NCBI RefSeq assembly: GCF_030817215.1
Contig: NZ_JAUSZA010000001.1
Span: forward strand, 3,880,501 to 3,944,500
DNA: 64,000 nucleotides
From: Paenibacillus sp. V4I3
GTDB taxonomy: Bacteria > Bacillota > Bacilli > Paenibacillales > NBRC-103111
Reading direction: 5' to 3'
Shown: positions 26,655-36,060 of the stretch, in pieces
Layout of the letters: the number at the start of each line of letters is the position of its first letter
How positions within the stretch are numbered: the first letter of the stretch is position 1
Notes under the pieces: model-generated
What the model saw: only the letters and a program-made list of their open reading frames with translations
Told to the model about the DNA's origin: nothing
Databases searched by the model: none
Program-made: the position numbers and the translations under genes

Positions 26655-28440
26655 CAAAAGCAATGAGGAGCGGCAGAAGACGCGATCTTCCTTTCGTTCT
26701 TTATCCGTTTATGCCAAACCGCATAGGTTTACCTTTGCAGCTGTTTTATTTTGCGCGTTACTTGGGATAGCAGCCGATTTGTTTCAGCCGTATCTGGTTA
26801 AGATCGCGATTGATGATAATTTGATGATTGGGAAAAATGATTATCGCTCACTGCTGCTCATTTGCTTGTTCTATGCAGGTCTATCTATCAGCAGTTTATT
26901 CTTCAGTTATCTGCAGAACAATTTATTGCAGTTTGCTGGCCAAAGCATCGTCGCCAAAATACGCAAGGATTTGTTCGAGCACATCTTTAAGCAGTCGATG
27001 TCTTATTATGACCGGACACCAAGCGGCAGCCTGATTACGCATGTTTCTAGTGACACGGAAACGCTGAATCAGTTTTTTACGCAGGTTCTTTTAAGTCTGG
27101 TTCGCGATGGCATGACACTCATATTCATCATCGTGCTGATGTATCATCTAGACCCACAGCTAACGCTGTACAGCATGATTGTGATTCCCATCATTGTGCT
27201 CATAGCGGTTAGCTTTCGCAGATATATGCGCAAAACCTATCAGCTCTCGAGGACGCAGTTGTCTCAAATGGTTGCCTTTGCCGCTGAGAATTTATCTGGG
27301 ATGCATCTCATTCAAGCTTTTCATCAAGAGAAGGAACAGATGAATCGCTTCACTGAGCGGAATCTGGGGTATTTCCGTGCTAATTTGAGAGAAATTCGTA
27401 CCAATGTTTTGTTCAATCGTTCCTTTGATATTTTGGGCAATTTATCGGTAGCCTTTATTACTTGGATTGGCGGTATTGCCGTTTTTGATAAAACAATTGA
27501 ATTCGGTGTTTTGTATGCATTTATAACGTATATTCGGCAGTTTTTTCAACCGATTAATAACATTACACAGCAGTGGAATACCCTTCAATCTACGACGGTG
27601 TCTGTCAATCGAATTTGGAATATCTTCTCCATTCAACCGGAAGTTAAGGATAAGGAAGGCGTGTTGTGGCCCTCGTTGTCCGACGTGAAGGGGGACATTC
27701 ATTTCAATCATGTGCATTTTGGATATTTGAAGGATACAGCTGTTATTGAGGATCTAGAGCTTCATATTGAACCCGGCGAAATGATCGGTATTGTTGGGAC
27801 GACGGGCGCAGGTAAAAGCTCGCTGATTAGTCTGCTTTGCCGCTTTTATGATGTGCAGGAGGGAAGTATCAGCATTGATGGCACGGATCTTCGAGATATC
27901 CCGCAGGCCGTATTACATCGTATGGTTGGACTTGTACAGCAGGAACCGTATTTATATGCAGGCAGTATTCTAGACAATGTCCGGATGTTCGATGAAACCA
28001 TTACACGTGAGGAAGTTATTGAGGCATGCAGGATGGTTGGGGCAGACATTCTCATTTCACGAATGAAGGATGGTTATGAGACACGCATATCCGAGAGAGG
28101 AAGCGGGCTTTCCGCAGGAGAGAGACAGCTGATCTCGTTCGCGCGAATTATCGTATTTCAGCCGAAAGTACTGATTCTAGATGAAGCTACAGCGAATTTG
28201 GATTCCCAAACGGAGCAGTTGATTCAATCCGCGCTGCAGGTCGTAGCCGAGGGAAGAACGACACTTGTCATTGCGCATCGCATCTCGACCATTATGCATG
28301 CCAACCGCATCATTGTGATGAGTCAGGGGAAAATTGTTGAAGAAGGGAACCACGCTCAATTACTTGCTCTCCGTGGCTATTACGAGCAATTATATCTGCA
28401 TTCACAGGGGAATATGGATCCTGCACAAACCATTTCGTAG
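26638..28440 (+). CDS. ABC exporter half-transporter, BmrD/YheH type (catalytic half)
   Basis: A 600-residue half-exporter with an N-terminal six-helix membrane domain (first helix FAAVLFCALLGIAADLF) and a complete ATPase domain: Walker A GTTGAGKSS, signature LSAGERQLISFAR, Walker B VLILDEATANLD with the catalytic Glu, and the H-loop VIAHRIST. It pairs with the preceding degenerate half. Start ATG 26638 follows GAGGGAGGTAGCGACG and overlaps the end of the upstream gene by 17 bases. In Bacillus such pairs are induced by ribosome-stalling antibiotics through an upstream leader peptide; I saw no clear leader here. Confidence 0.9.
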   Translation: MPKQSNKSNEERQKTRSSFRSLSVYAKPHRFTFAAVLFCALLGIAADLFQPYLVKIAIDDNLMIGKNDYRSLLLICLFYAGLSISSLFFSYLQNNLLQFAGQSIVAKIRKDLFEHIFKQSMSYYDRTPSGSLITHVSSDTETLNQFFTQVLLSLVRDGMTLIFIIVLMYHLDPQLTLYSMIVIPIIVLIAVSFRRYMRKTYQLSRTQLSQMVAFAAENLSGMHLIQAFHQEKEQMNRFTERNLGYFRANLREIRTNVLFNRSFDILGNLSVAFITWIGGIAVFDKTIEFGVLYAFITYIRQFFQPINNITQQWNTLQSTTVSVNRIWNIFSIQPEVKDKEGVLWPSLSDVKGDIHFNHVHFGYLKDTAVIEDLELHIEPGEMIGIVGTTGAGKSSLISLLCRFYDVQEGSISIDGTDLRDIPQAVLHRMVGLVQQEPYLYAGSILDNVRMFDETITREEVIEACRMVGADILISRMKDGYETRISERGSGLSAGERQLISFARIIVFQPKVLILDEATANLDSQTEQLIQSALQVVAEGRTTLVIAHRISTIMHANRIIVMSQGKIVEEGNHAQLLALRGYYEQLYLHSQGNMDPAQTIS

Positions 28441-28472
28441 CCTGAATGCACCGCAACTGAGGGTGTGAAAAT

Positions 28473-28520
28473 AAGCTTTGTCGGACTCCTTGTTAGGAAG
28501 TCGTGACGAAGCTTTTTTTA
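28473..28520 (+). terminator. Intrinsic terminator after the ABC exporter genes
   Basis: AAGCTTTGTC pairs with GACGAAGCTT, with an inner GACT/AGTC stem, followed by a run of seven T. Confidence 0.85.
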
Positions 28521-28699
28521 TACGTGATAAAAGTCCTAGAAGGATCCGCAAGATTCTATCGTTTATTGCTTAAATTGATTGGTATAAACTGTCTCGAAAA
28601 GAGACAAATGAACCTATTTTATCAAGGGGTCAGGGAAAATGTTAAAAAAGCAATTTAGTTACATTATAATAACTTAACAAACAATAATGGAAAATTGTG

Positions 28700-28728
28700 T
28701 TGTTTTATTTATATTACTATACTATACT
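28700..28728 (+). promoter_or_regulatory. Probable promoter upstream of the c-di-GMP riboswitch
   Basis: TTGTTT (28700-28705) and TATACT (28723-28728) are 17 bases apart, ending about 57 bases before the aptamer. Confidence 0.45.
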
Positions 28729-28784
28729 AATGTATAAAATTGTAAAGTTTTGTTGTCGGTTATTGTCGAAGATGGGAATTTTCA

Positions 28785-28926
28785 CCTACAACTTTATAAT
28801 GGCAAACCTATTGAAAAATAGGGACGCAAAGCTAGAGGGACTACATCCAACAAGGATATGTCAGCCAGTTGCATTGTAGCAATTGGAGGAATAGGGGCAT
28901 TTATGCCTATGTTTCTCCTTTTTTTT
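28785..28926 (+). promoter_or_regulatory. Cyclic di-GMP-I (GEMM) riboswitch with intrinsic terminator
   Basis: The aptamer (28785-28879) shows the GEMM-I landmarks in order: P1 strand CCTACAA, the core GGCAAACC, a stem CCTAT/ATAGG closed by a GAAA tetraloop, the highly conserved GGGACGCAAAGC, a second stem with ATCC/GGAT, GTCAGCC, and the returning P1 strand TTGTAG. A terminator follows (28885-28926): GGAG and ATAGG-GCA pair with TGCCTAT and CTCC, then eight T. An alternative hairpin CCAGTTGC/GCAATTGG (28865-28886) would break both P1 and the foot of the terminator. This suggests that ligand binding favours termination (an OFF switch), which is inference. It controls the PLP decarboxylase and chemoreceptor genes. 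Confidence 0.9.
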
Positions 28927-28970
28927 GTGAACATTTTCTTCAAGCAATTCTATCGATAGGAGAGAAATTA

Positions 28971-30641
28971 ATGAGAGAGAAAAGACTAACGAATGTACAG
29001 CAACTATTCCCCAGTGAGGATGGAAACCAACAAACGCGTCAAATCGTTTTGCGGCTCATTGAACAATTAGTAACGGGAGTGGATGATCTCAAAAACCCGG
29101 ACGGCGTCAATCTCAAGGGCGAGAAAAACCGAACAGGGACCTTTTATAACAATCTTATTCGAAATAGCTCCATTCCTAATGGCAGCGTCCCCTTAGAGGA
29201 AGTTAATACAGAGTTATTGAAATTGCTGCATGATCATCCATATCATACGAAATATTTTTTAACGAATATTTTGCCGATGGCCAGTATCCCGGGAATTATG
29301 GGCATGATCGCGGCGTTTTTGGTTAACGGCAACAATTTATGGGATGTATACGGCCCAGCCGGAGCTGAAACGGAAATAAGGGTCATCAGCATGATGTCCA
29401 AATTAATAGGCTATGATGCGTTGAAAAGCGGCGGGTATACGACATGGGGCGGGCAAGGAGCTGTATTCTCAGGACTCCGGATAGCGATCGCCAAATTCGT
29501 TCCGGATGCATTGCAAAAAGGTGTTCCCGACAACTTGTATGCTTTTTGTTCCGAAGCCGCTCACTACAGCTTGTTTAAATCTATGGAGGCATCAGGCATA
29601 GGGAGCGATAGATTGATCCGAGTTCGCACGAACACTGACAGCTCCATGGATGTGGAAGATTTGCAACATAAAATGGAAGAAGTGATCGCAAGAGGCGGAA
29701 TCCCGATGTACATTGTAGCTACGACAGGAACGACGGATGCCATGGGGATTGACGATTTGGAACAAATTTATGCTGTGTCTGACAAGTCAGCCGTTCGTCA
29801 TGGGTTGCGCAGACCTCATATTCATGCAGACTCTGCTTTAGGTGCATTCTTTGCTTTCTTTAATGACTATGATTTCGCCGCCAATCCACTTGAATTAAAG
29901 AAAGATGTCGCTCAGGCTTTAATTTCTATTCAAAGCAAGATGAAGCACTTGCATTTGGCCGACTCGCTCTGCTTCGATTTTCAAAAGCTAGGGCAAACCC
30001 CTTACCTGACAAGTCTATTCCTGGTCAAGGATGCCGCCGATTTAAGGCTCATGGATCTGCATCCGGATGAAACCCCCTATGTCGGACATCGGGGATACGG
30101 TCAGTATCATTCCGGATATACGTTGGAGTGCTCGCGCATGGCTAGCTCCATCAGTATATACAGCGCTTTGCTTGCATTCGGTATTCAAGGGTATCAGCAA
30201 TTGCTAGCTCAGTTCGTTGAGGTTAATCTCGCTTTCCGGGAAGCGCTGCGTCAAGAAATCCCTCAAGCTGAAATCGTTAATAACGACAACCCCGGCATCA
30301 TTACATTATTTCGTATATATCCGGAAGGCAGTCCTCAATTTCAGGAAGAAGTTTCGGGCAAGTGCACGCTTAAGGAAATTGAACGGAATAATAAATTTAA
30401 CGAGCGTTTATTCGAAATGCTTGGGAATCATCGCGACCGTATATTTTTTGGCGATACCAAAAAGCATCTGCTTGTTCAAACGAAAGATGATAGTTCTATC
30501 GCATTATACGCGACAAAGATTTTTGTCATCTCCCCTTATACGGAGACAAAACACGTACATGAAATTATTCAATATTTGAAAGAAACTGTAGCGCAAGTTT
30601 ACGAGAAATATTCCGAAACATCGATATTAAGCAGGAGGTAA
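28971..30641 (+). CDS. Group II pyridoxal-phosphate-dependent decarboxylase under c-di-GMP riboswitch control
   Basis: A 556-residue cytoplasmic fold-type I PLP enzyme related to glutamate, aspartate and aromatic amino-acid decarboxylases. Visible cofactor residues are His198 in EAAHYSLFKS (ring stacking), Asp287 in HIHADSALGAFF (pyridine nitrogen) and Lys339 in DFQKLGQTPY (Schiff base). VATTGTTDAMGIDDL is another conserved segment. Start ATG 28971 has ATAGGAGAG 6 bases upstream; the longer frame runs back into the riboswitch and is not credible. It is first in an operon with a chemoreceptor 7 bases downstream. The substrate is unknown; the product might be an amine or beta-alanine-like compound. 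Its N-terminal ~110 residues are longer than in many relatives. Confidence 0.88.
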   Translation: MREKRLTNVQQLFPSEDGNQQTRQIVLRLIEQLVTGVDDLKNPDGVNLKGEKNRTGTFYNNLIRNSSIPNGSVPLEEVNTELLKLLHDHPYHTKYFLTNILPMASIPGIMGMIAAFLVNGNNLWDVYGPAGAETEIRVISMMSKLIGYDALKSGGYTTWGGQGAVFSGLRIAIAKFVPDALQKGVPDNLYAFCSEAAHYSLFKSMEASGIGSDRLIRVRTNTDSSMDVEDLQHKMEEVIARGGIPMYIVATTGTTDAMGIDDLEQIYAVSDKSAVRHGLRRPHIHADSALGAFFAFFNDYDFAANPLELKKDVAQALISIQSKMKHLHLADSLCFDFQKLGQTPYLTSLFLVKDAADLRLMDLHPDETPYVGHRGYGQYHSGYTLECSRMASSISIYSALLAFGIQGYQQLLAQFVEVNLAFREALRQEIPQAEIVNNDNPGIITLFRIYPEGSPQFQEEVSGKCTLKEIERNNKFNERLFEMLGNHRDRIFFGDTKKHLLVQTKDDSSIALYATKIFVISPYTETKHVHEIIQYLKETVAQVYEKYSETSILSRR

Positions 30642-30648
30642 TTGAAAA

Positions 30649-32385
30649 GTGGCAAAGCATGCTCCAAATAAAATAATAAACTGGTTCAAAGGACAAATCG
30701 CGGTGAAGATGACGAGCAGTATCTTGCTGCTGTTGGTATTCGTATGCGCAGCTTTCTCCGTCTCTTCCTATTTGGCCAGTAAAAGTTTAACAACGAAGCT
30801 TGAGGATCAATTCGTACTAAGATTGACCACAAATATTGAAAATATTTCGAAATATCTGACTTCAATTCCCGAACATGCAGATGAAATTACAGGCAAAGAT
30901 AAACCGGCCTATACGAAAATTAAACAGCAATTTGAACAGTTTAAAAAGCAAGACTCTCTTGAGAATGTCTATGTCTTACAGAAAGTCCAAAATAAAGATC
31001 AAATCGTCATTTTAACCGGACTTGATGAAGATTTCGGCACCGAGTATCCTTTTACGCCTGAGATGAACAACGCGATCAAGGACAATAAATTAACGATCAG
31101 TGAAATTTATAAGGATGATTTTGGTATACATAAATCAGTATTTGTTCCCCTCAAAAACGGTAAAGGCGAAAATGTCGGAATTGTCGGCATTGATTTAGAC
31201 GCCTCGGTCGTTCCCAAAACGAAGCAAGAATTGTTATGGACAACCTTTACGATTACCTTATTCGTTGTAGTCTTAGGCGGTTTAATAGCCTATTTCATAA
31301 GTCGGAGTGTGACGAGACCGGTCATTCAACTGATGCGTATAACAGAAAAGGTTGCTGCCGGTGATTTGTCTGCACAAGTCTCTATTCAGCGAGTAGATGA
31401 GATCGGTAAATTGGCAAATGCTTTTAACGAGATGCGTCAGAATTTAGATTCCTTGATCCGCCAAATATTTTCTTCATCCAACCTCATTACCAATACCAGC
31501 GCACAATTGTATCAGTCTGCGGACGAATCTAGCGCAAGTAGCGGGCAGGTTGCCGTTTCTATGAACAGCATGAACGAAGGGGTTGCTGAAGTTGTTTCTT
31601 CCATTACAGAGAGTACTTCATCCATCGTTGAGATCAATTCGGAGCTATCAGAAGTAACATCCGAAGTCAAAGAGATGCAGGAAATGGCCCATAAGGTAGG
31701 TGCACAATCTGCAGACGGCCAGCAGCTTGTTGAGAAGACATTACATCAGATGAATGTTATTCAGAAAGAGATGAAGCATTCCCAAGAAGCCGCGCAGCAG
31801 CTTGGAAACCGTTCGAAGGAAATCGGGGAAATTATCCATATCATCACTGAAATTGCACAGCAGACGAACCTATTGGCTCTGAATGCGTCCATTGAAGCGG
31901 CACGGGTTGGCGAACAGGGGAAAGGCTTTGCCGTTGTCGCTGGTGAAGTGAAGAAGCTGGCCGAGCAATCCACGAAAGCCGCAAGCTCGATCACCGAGCT
32001 CGTTTCCAGTACCCAAAATGATAGCCTTCTTGTTATGGAGAGCATTGTTCAGGGAAATCAAGCAGTTGAACAAGGTCAAAGCTGGATTAATGATACGTAT
32101 GAAAGTTTTAAAGTTATTTTTAACGGTATTTCCGTTTTCTCCAATCGGACAGACCATTTGATCAGTACTTTAGAGAGAGCAGAAAGATCCTTTGAGATCA
32201 TTTCTAACGCCATGCAGAAAATCTCTGGGATTACTGAGGAACAATCTGCAGGCTACGAGGAAGTTGCGGCGGCAGCTCAAGAGCAAAGTGCTTCCATTCA
32301 GGAAATTACTTCGGCTATTCGCCAGTTATCTGATATGGCTGTTGTACTGCAAAGTTCTGTTCAAAATTTTAAGATTACAAATTGA
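30649..32385 (+). CDS. Methyl-accepting chemotaxis protein with extracellular Cache-like domain
   Basis: A 578-residue chemoreceptor: N-terminal helix at about 20-42, an extracytoplasmic Cache-like sensor (about 43-185, with [19 protein letters not shown] and [12 protein letters not shown]), a second helix at about 193-213, a HAMP linker ([21 protein letters not shown]), and a long coiled-coil signalling domain. The hairpin tip, which contacts CheA and CheW, is [19 protein letters not shown] followed by [18 protein letters not shown]. Start GTG 30649 has AGGAGG about 11 bases upstream. It is in one operon with the PLP decarboxylase behind a c-di-GMP riboswitch, linking chemotaxis to the sessile-motile decision. 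The ligand is unknown. Confidence 0.93.
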   Translation: MAKHAPNKIINWFKGQIAVKMTSSILLLLVFVCAAFSVSSYLASKSLTTKLEDQFVLRLTTNIENISKYLTSIPEHADEITGKDKPAYTKIKQQFEQFKKQDSLENVYVLQKVQNKDQIVILTGLDEDFGTEYPFTPEMNNAIKDNKLTISEIYKDDFGIHKSVFVPLKNGKGENVGIVGIDLDASVVPKTKQELLWTTFTITLFVVVLGGLIAYFISRSVTRPVIQLMRITEKVAAGDLSAQVSIQRVDEIGKLANAFNEMRQNLDSLIRQIFSSSNLITNTSAQLYQSADESSASSGQVAVSMNSMNEGVAEVVSSITESTSSIVEINSELSEVTSEVKEMQEMAHKVGAQSADGQQLVEKTLHQMNVIQKEMKHSQEAAQQLGNRSKEIGEIIHIITEIAQQTNLLALNASIEAARVGEQGKGFAVVAGEVKKLAEQSTKAASSITELVSSTQNDSLLVMESIVQGNQAVEQGQSWINDTYESFKVIFNGISVFSNRTDHLISTLERAERSFEIISNAMQKISGITEEQSAGYEEVAAAAQEQSASIQEITSAIRQLSDMAVVLQSSVQNFKITN

Positions 32386-32414
32386 ATTTAAGGGTTTTCT
32401 TTATTTGATTACTT

Positions 32415-32438
32415 GCCAGCCTAGGGCTGGCTTTTTTG
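32415..32438 (+). terminator. Intrinsic terminator after the chemoreceptor gene
   Basis: GCCAGCC pairs with GGCTGGC around TAG, followed by TTTTTT. Confidence 0.88.
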
Positions 32439-32551
32439 TTTTTTTAAAGTCGCAGTCATCCATGGGCTAATGATCTGGTACTAGGAATAGATAGTACTTC
32501 TCAAACTGAACATCTCTAGTACAATAAGAAGTAAGCGAGGGGGGAATCATC

Positions 32552-34723
32552 ATGAAATCCAAATTTGTTACGATTCAACTAGGCTATGTATTGGGAGCAA
32601 GTGCTTTACTAACCGCCATTGTATATTTTTTTGCTACGAATTGGGAGAAATTAAACCGCTGGGAGAAATTCATTCCTGTCTTTGTGCTCATAATGGGCTT
32701 TTACGGCTTATCTGTATGGCTTTCTCGTCAAAATGGCAGGCAGTTTCTAAGTAAACTTAGCCTGTTTGCTAGTTGTATATCCTTCGGTGTAGGTGTTGGA
32801 CTCATTGGGCAAACCTACAATTCTCATGCTGACAGTTACAGTTTGTTCGCCGTATGGTTCATTCCAGCATTTTTACTTGCCCTATTAACTAGATGGCAGC
32901 CCTACTATGTACTGGCCTATATTTTAGGCCATCTCGCTTATGGGATTTATTTCTTCGGACGTTGGGGAGGGATTTCAGATGTGGAAATCATCCAAATCGC
33001 CATCTGGCTCGGAATCGCCATTGCGAATGCCATCTTGTATGCCCTGACCGAGAAGGGTCGTTTGCACTCGCCATTTCTCAAATGGATCTCTTTTCAAGTA
33101 GGGATGGCGGTTTTAGTCGTCGCTTCAAATTCTCAAGCGTACGAAAAGTACGGTTGCTTTATGAACTTACCTCTCGTCCTAGTACTTGCGATAACCGTTT
33201 ACTATACACACAAGACGAGGAACAAAGCTTATCTACTGTTTGCCGGTTTGTGGGTATCGATTACGGTGACAGTCAAATATATCGAGCTTATTATCCAGCA
33301 TTATAACGAGTTTTTTTTCATTGCTAGCTTGTTGTTTATTATCTTGTTCATCTTTGCGAATGTGAAGTTCATGAACTTTATTCGCTCTTGGAATCCTGAA
33401 TCCAAGCATTTGGATCCGGGAAATCGCTCAGATTTAGAAGCTTCGGATCAAGCGAAGCCGGATGGAGATTTTACCAAATGGGTCGTCCGTGTCCTCACGG
33501 TTTCTGTCATCATTATTGGTTCGCTTCTGGGAAGCTTGACGATCATTGGGATTATCACTGTTGTACTAGGATTTAATGAACCGGAGAATATACTAATAGG
33601 CTTTGGTTGTGTCACTGTCATTGCGATGATCATAGCGAAAAAACTAAATTCATTAGTGCGATACACGATTCTCATTAGTGGATTGCTGCTTGGCGCAGGA
33701 GCGGCTGTTTTTACAGAGAATGTTCCTATTCTCTTGGTTTTCCTGGTTCTTACGATTGCAGCTTTTATCTGCATTGCTGGGTTGGTTCATCGTATATTCT
33801 TTTTTCTTGCCGCTGTTATTGTTGCTTCCTTTGTACTTTTCAATTGGATGGATAGCGGGATAATTGTGCTTACCATGCTTACCAGTTTATTATTCGTTAT
33901 ATTTGCCAGTGGTCAGGTCATAGCAAATGCAGGAGTCAGACAACCTATACTTTACAGCAGTTTTCCTTCATTTCTGATAACTTTATTTGCCTTAACCTTT
34001 ATGGCGGAGTCATCTTGGTACTATATAGCCAATGTGCTGTTCTTTATCGTCGTTGTTCTCGCTTTGGTCATTAGTAGACAACTGCATATTAAATGGATTT
34101 ACGCTTGGTCAATGGGCTTCTGGATTGCTTTCCTAGTATACAAATATTACGATCTGCCCTGGAAGCTTCTGCACAAATCGATTAGCTTTGCAGTCATCGG
34201 GATTTTGGTTCTCGCCTTTACAGTTTGGTATGAAAAAAGACATCGCTTGGAAGCGATTGAACCAGCGGAGGTTAGCTCTAATTATACAATGAACCGCTGG
34301 ATTATTGCCCTGCTAGTTCTGCTGCAAGTCATGGCAATGTCCTTACAAATTGGTAAAAGTGAGTGGCTGCTCGCTCACGGACAGCTAATTAAGCTGCAGC
34401 TTGAACCGCTTGATCCACGTTCTCTCATTCAGGGTGATTATGTGCGTTTGCGTTATACGATATCTGAGACGGAAATCTTTGAAGTTATGGATCATGCGTC
34501 CACTTCTAAGAAGAAAATTACAATCGTTCTCGCTCCGAACCGGGCGACAGGTGTTTACGAATACCGCCGCGTGTACACTAAAGGGGAAACATTAGCAGCG
34601 GGAGAGGTTCGCTTGAATGGAAGCAAAATCGGTTACGAGGGTATTGAGTTCGGCATTGAACTTATTTCATTCCGGAAGGAACAGGCGGTGTATATGAACG
34701 GGATGCCAAATTTGCTGAAGTAA
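32552..34723 (+). CDS. Multi-pass membrane protein: DUF2157 region plus GDYXXLXY domain
   Basis: A 723-residue integral membrane protein with roughly 18-20 predicted helices. The N-terminal third resembles DUF2157 (LGYVLGASALLTAIVYFFATNW; LIGQTYNSHADSYSLFAVW). The C terminus is a GDYXXLXY domain, with DPRSLIQGDYVRLRY at about residues 625-640 followed by a soluble segment. In many bacteria these two parts are separate neighbouring genes; here they are one polypeptide. Start ATG 32552 has AGCGAGGGGG upstream. It is monocistronic after the chemoreceptor terminator. The function of both families is unknown, though the GDYXXLXY part is thought to sit at the cell surface. Confidence 0.8.
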   Translation: MKSKFVTIQLGYVLGASALLTAIVYFFATNWEKLNRWEKFIPVFVLIMGFYGLSVWLSRQNGRQFLSKLSLFASCISFGVGVGLIGQTYNSHADSYSLFAVWFIPAFLLALLTRWQPYYVLAYILGHLAYGIYFFGRWGGISDVEIIQIAIWLGIAIANAILYALTEKGRLHSPFLKWISFQVGMAVLVVASNSQAYEKYGCFMNLPLVLVLAITVYYTHKTRNKAYLLFAGLWVSITVTVKYIELIIQHYNEFFFIASLLFIILFIFANVKFMNFIRSWNPESKHLDPGNRSDLEASDQAKPDGDFTKWVVRVLTVSVIIIGSLLGSLTIIGIITVVLGFNEPENILIGFGCVTVIAMIIAKKLNSLVRYTILISGLLLGAGAAVFTENVPILLVFLVLTIAAFICIAGLVHRIFFFLAAVIVASFVLFNWMDSGIIVLTMLTSLLFVIFASGQVIANAGVRQPILYSSFPSFLITLFALTFMAESSWYYIANVLFFIVVVLALVISRQLHIKWIYAWSMGFWIAFLVYKYYDLPWKLLHKSISFAVIGILVLAFTVWYEKRHRLEAIEPAEVSSNYTMNRWIIALLVLLQVMAMSLQIGKSEWLLAHGQLIKLQLEPLDPRSLIQGDYVRLRYTISETEIFEVMDHASTSKKKITIVLAPNRATGVYEYRRVYTKGETLAAGEVRLNGSKIGYEGIEFGIELISFRKEQAVYMNGMPNLLK

Positions 34724-34845
34724 AAGTATCTGCTGGCGGCGATGCGATCCTTGTGCGTTTATTGTTACAACCAAGTGTTGTTCAATAAAGATTAATGTGG
34801 TAAAATTACCCGATCTTTGCTTAAAAGAAAGGGGTATCTGTTCTC

Positions 34846-35712
34846 ATGTGGCTCATATTTTCAGTACTTGCGGCTATCAGTTTCGGGCTGCGGGGCATTC
34901 TATATCATTGGACCAGTCAGCAATCGCTGAATCGGAATGTGCTGCTCTGCGGCACATTTATTATGGGGGCGCTCGTCAGCATTGGCTGCGCCCTTATTTC
35001 ACAGCAAGAGTGGACGGTGTCTGCTCTGATTGGTGTTCAGATGGGATTGTTCTCATTTGGAGCCAATGCCAGTATGTTCAAAGGCTTTGCGGTAGGCAAA
35101 GCCTCGTTAGTTGCCATCCTCACCGGGTTACCATCGGTCGTTGTGGTCTTCGTTGCATTTCTACTTTGGGATGAACGACTCAATTTATGGCAGTTCTTTG
35201 CCTTCATTGTGATCGTTGTAGGTATCTTATTCGTTCGTTATTCGAATGATATCACATTAAAGAATCTGCAAGGAGCCGGATGGGGAGTGCTTGCTTTGTT
35301 TCTTTTTGCCGGAAATGATTTGTCTAGCAAATGGACAACCATCGTTTCTGCGCCATTATTTCCAACGCTATTTTTTATGTTTGCAACAGGGACATGCTGT
35401 TTTGGATTATGGTGGTTGAAAGACAGGGCCAAGGATATAGGAAAGGAAGCTGCGCCAGCCAGTTGGACAGAACGTAGAACCTTCCTGATTGGAATGGTCG
35501 TCGGGATTACAAATGTCATTGGCATGATCTTCATTATCCATGCGTTCGATGAGGGGAAAACGGGGTTAGTTTCCGCGGTCGTTGCACTTAATGTATTGAT
35601 AGTTTTATTGTATACACGGTTTGTTTTGAGGGACAAATTCTCGAAAATGGAGCAATCCGGCTTAGCTTTAGCATTCATTGGCATTATGATGATGAAATTA
35701 GTTGCATCTTGA
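34846..35712 (+). CDS. EamA/DMT-family transporter
   Basis: A 288-residue membrane protein of ten predicted helices arranged as two EamA repeats (about 1-128 and 145-287), the size and pattern of drug/metabolite transporters. Examples are LIFSVLAAISFGLRGILYHW at the start, VVFVAFLLWDERLNLWQFFA near residue 104, and VLRDKFSKMEQSGLALAFIG near the end. Start ATG 34846 has GAAAGGGG about 13 bases upstream. Substrates of such exporters are often amino acids or metabolites and cannot be told here. The promoter of the following T-box operon overlaps its last codons. Confidence 0.85.
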   Translation: MWLIFSVLAAISFGLRGILYHWTSQQSLNRNVLLCGTFIMGALVSIGCALISQQEWTVSALIGVQMGLFSFGANASMFKGFAVGKASLVAILTGLPSVVVVFVAFLLWDERLNLWQFFAFIVIVVGILFVRYSNDITLKNLQGAGWGVLALFLFAGNDLSSKWTTIVSAPLFPTLFFMFATGTCCFGLWWLKDRAKDIGKEAAPASWTERRTFLIGMVVGITNVIGMIFIIHAFDEGKTGLVSAVVALNVLIVLLYTRFVLRDKFSKMEQSGLALAFIGIMMMKLVAS

Positions 35713-35737
35713 CAACACATTATTATTGCTGTAATAT
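35709..35737 (+). promoter_or_regulatory. Sigma-A promoter of the T-box operon
   Basis: A perfect TTGACA (35709-35714) and TAATAT (35732-35737) are separated by 17 bases. The -35 box overlaps the stop codon of the EamA gene. Confidence 0.75.
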
Positions 35738-35754
35738 TCAGTAAATTCTTAATC

Positions 35755-36004
35755 TCATAAGCAACATTGGTGAACAGGACAGTAATTCTTGTCGGACAGT
35801 CGCAGCGAGCCGGAGCAGGTGGGAACCGGTACGAATGTCAAGAGTGAAGCGGGCCTGGGAAATGGTCTTCCGAAAGTACGATGTAGGGAGATCCGGCATA
35901 AGCCGTTATCGTTGGAGTGGTTAAACCAGTGGTTTAACACTTAGAGTGGTACCGCGGGAATGAACAGCTCTCGTCTCTTATTGTAGAGACGGGGGCTTTT
36001 TTGT
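35755..36004 (+). promoter_or_regulatory. T-box leader upstream of arginyl-tRNA synthetase gene
   Basis: The conserved T-box sequence AGAGTGGTACCGCGGG (35943-35958) is followed by an intrinsic terminator in which AGCTCTCGTCTCT pairs with AGAGACGGGGGCT and then TTTTTT. Upstream, AGCGAGCCGG and GGTGGGAACCGG resemble Stem I distal features. The specifier region appears to be GTGAAGCGGGCC (35844-35855): reading CGG (35850-35852) gives an Arg codon as expected, while the usual GAA-NNN register gives GCG (Ala). Uncharged tRNA is expected to prevent termination. The specifier register is unresolved. Confidence 0.88.
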
Positions 36005-36060
36005 GTTTTCCTGCAAAAAACATTTGCAGTTTCGCACTATCCTATTAGGAGGAATATTCC

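Noticed and set aside
28869..28970. Extended N terminus of the PLP decarboxylase reading back through the riboswitch
   Set aside because: This segment overlaps the aptamer and terminator; ATG 28971 has a good ribosome site.
34797..35174. Plus-strand 125-codon frame overlapping the EamA gene start
   Set aside because: It is an out-of-frame shadow of a well-supported membrane transporter.
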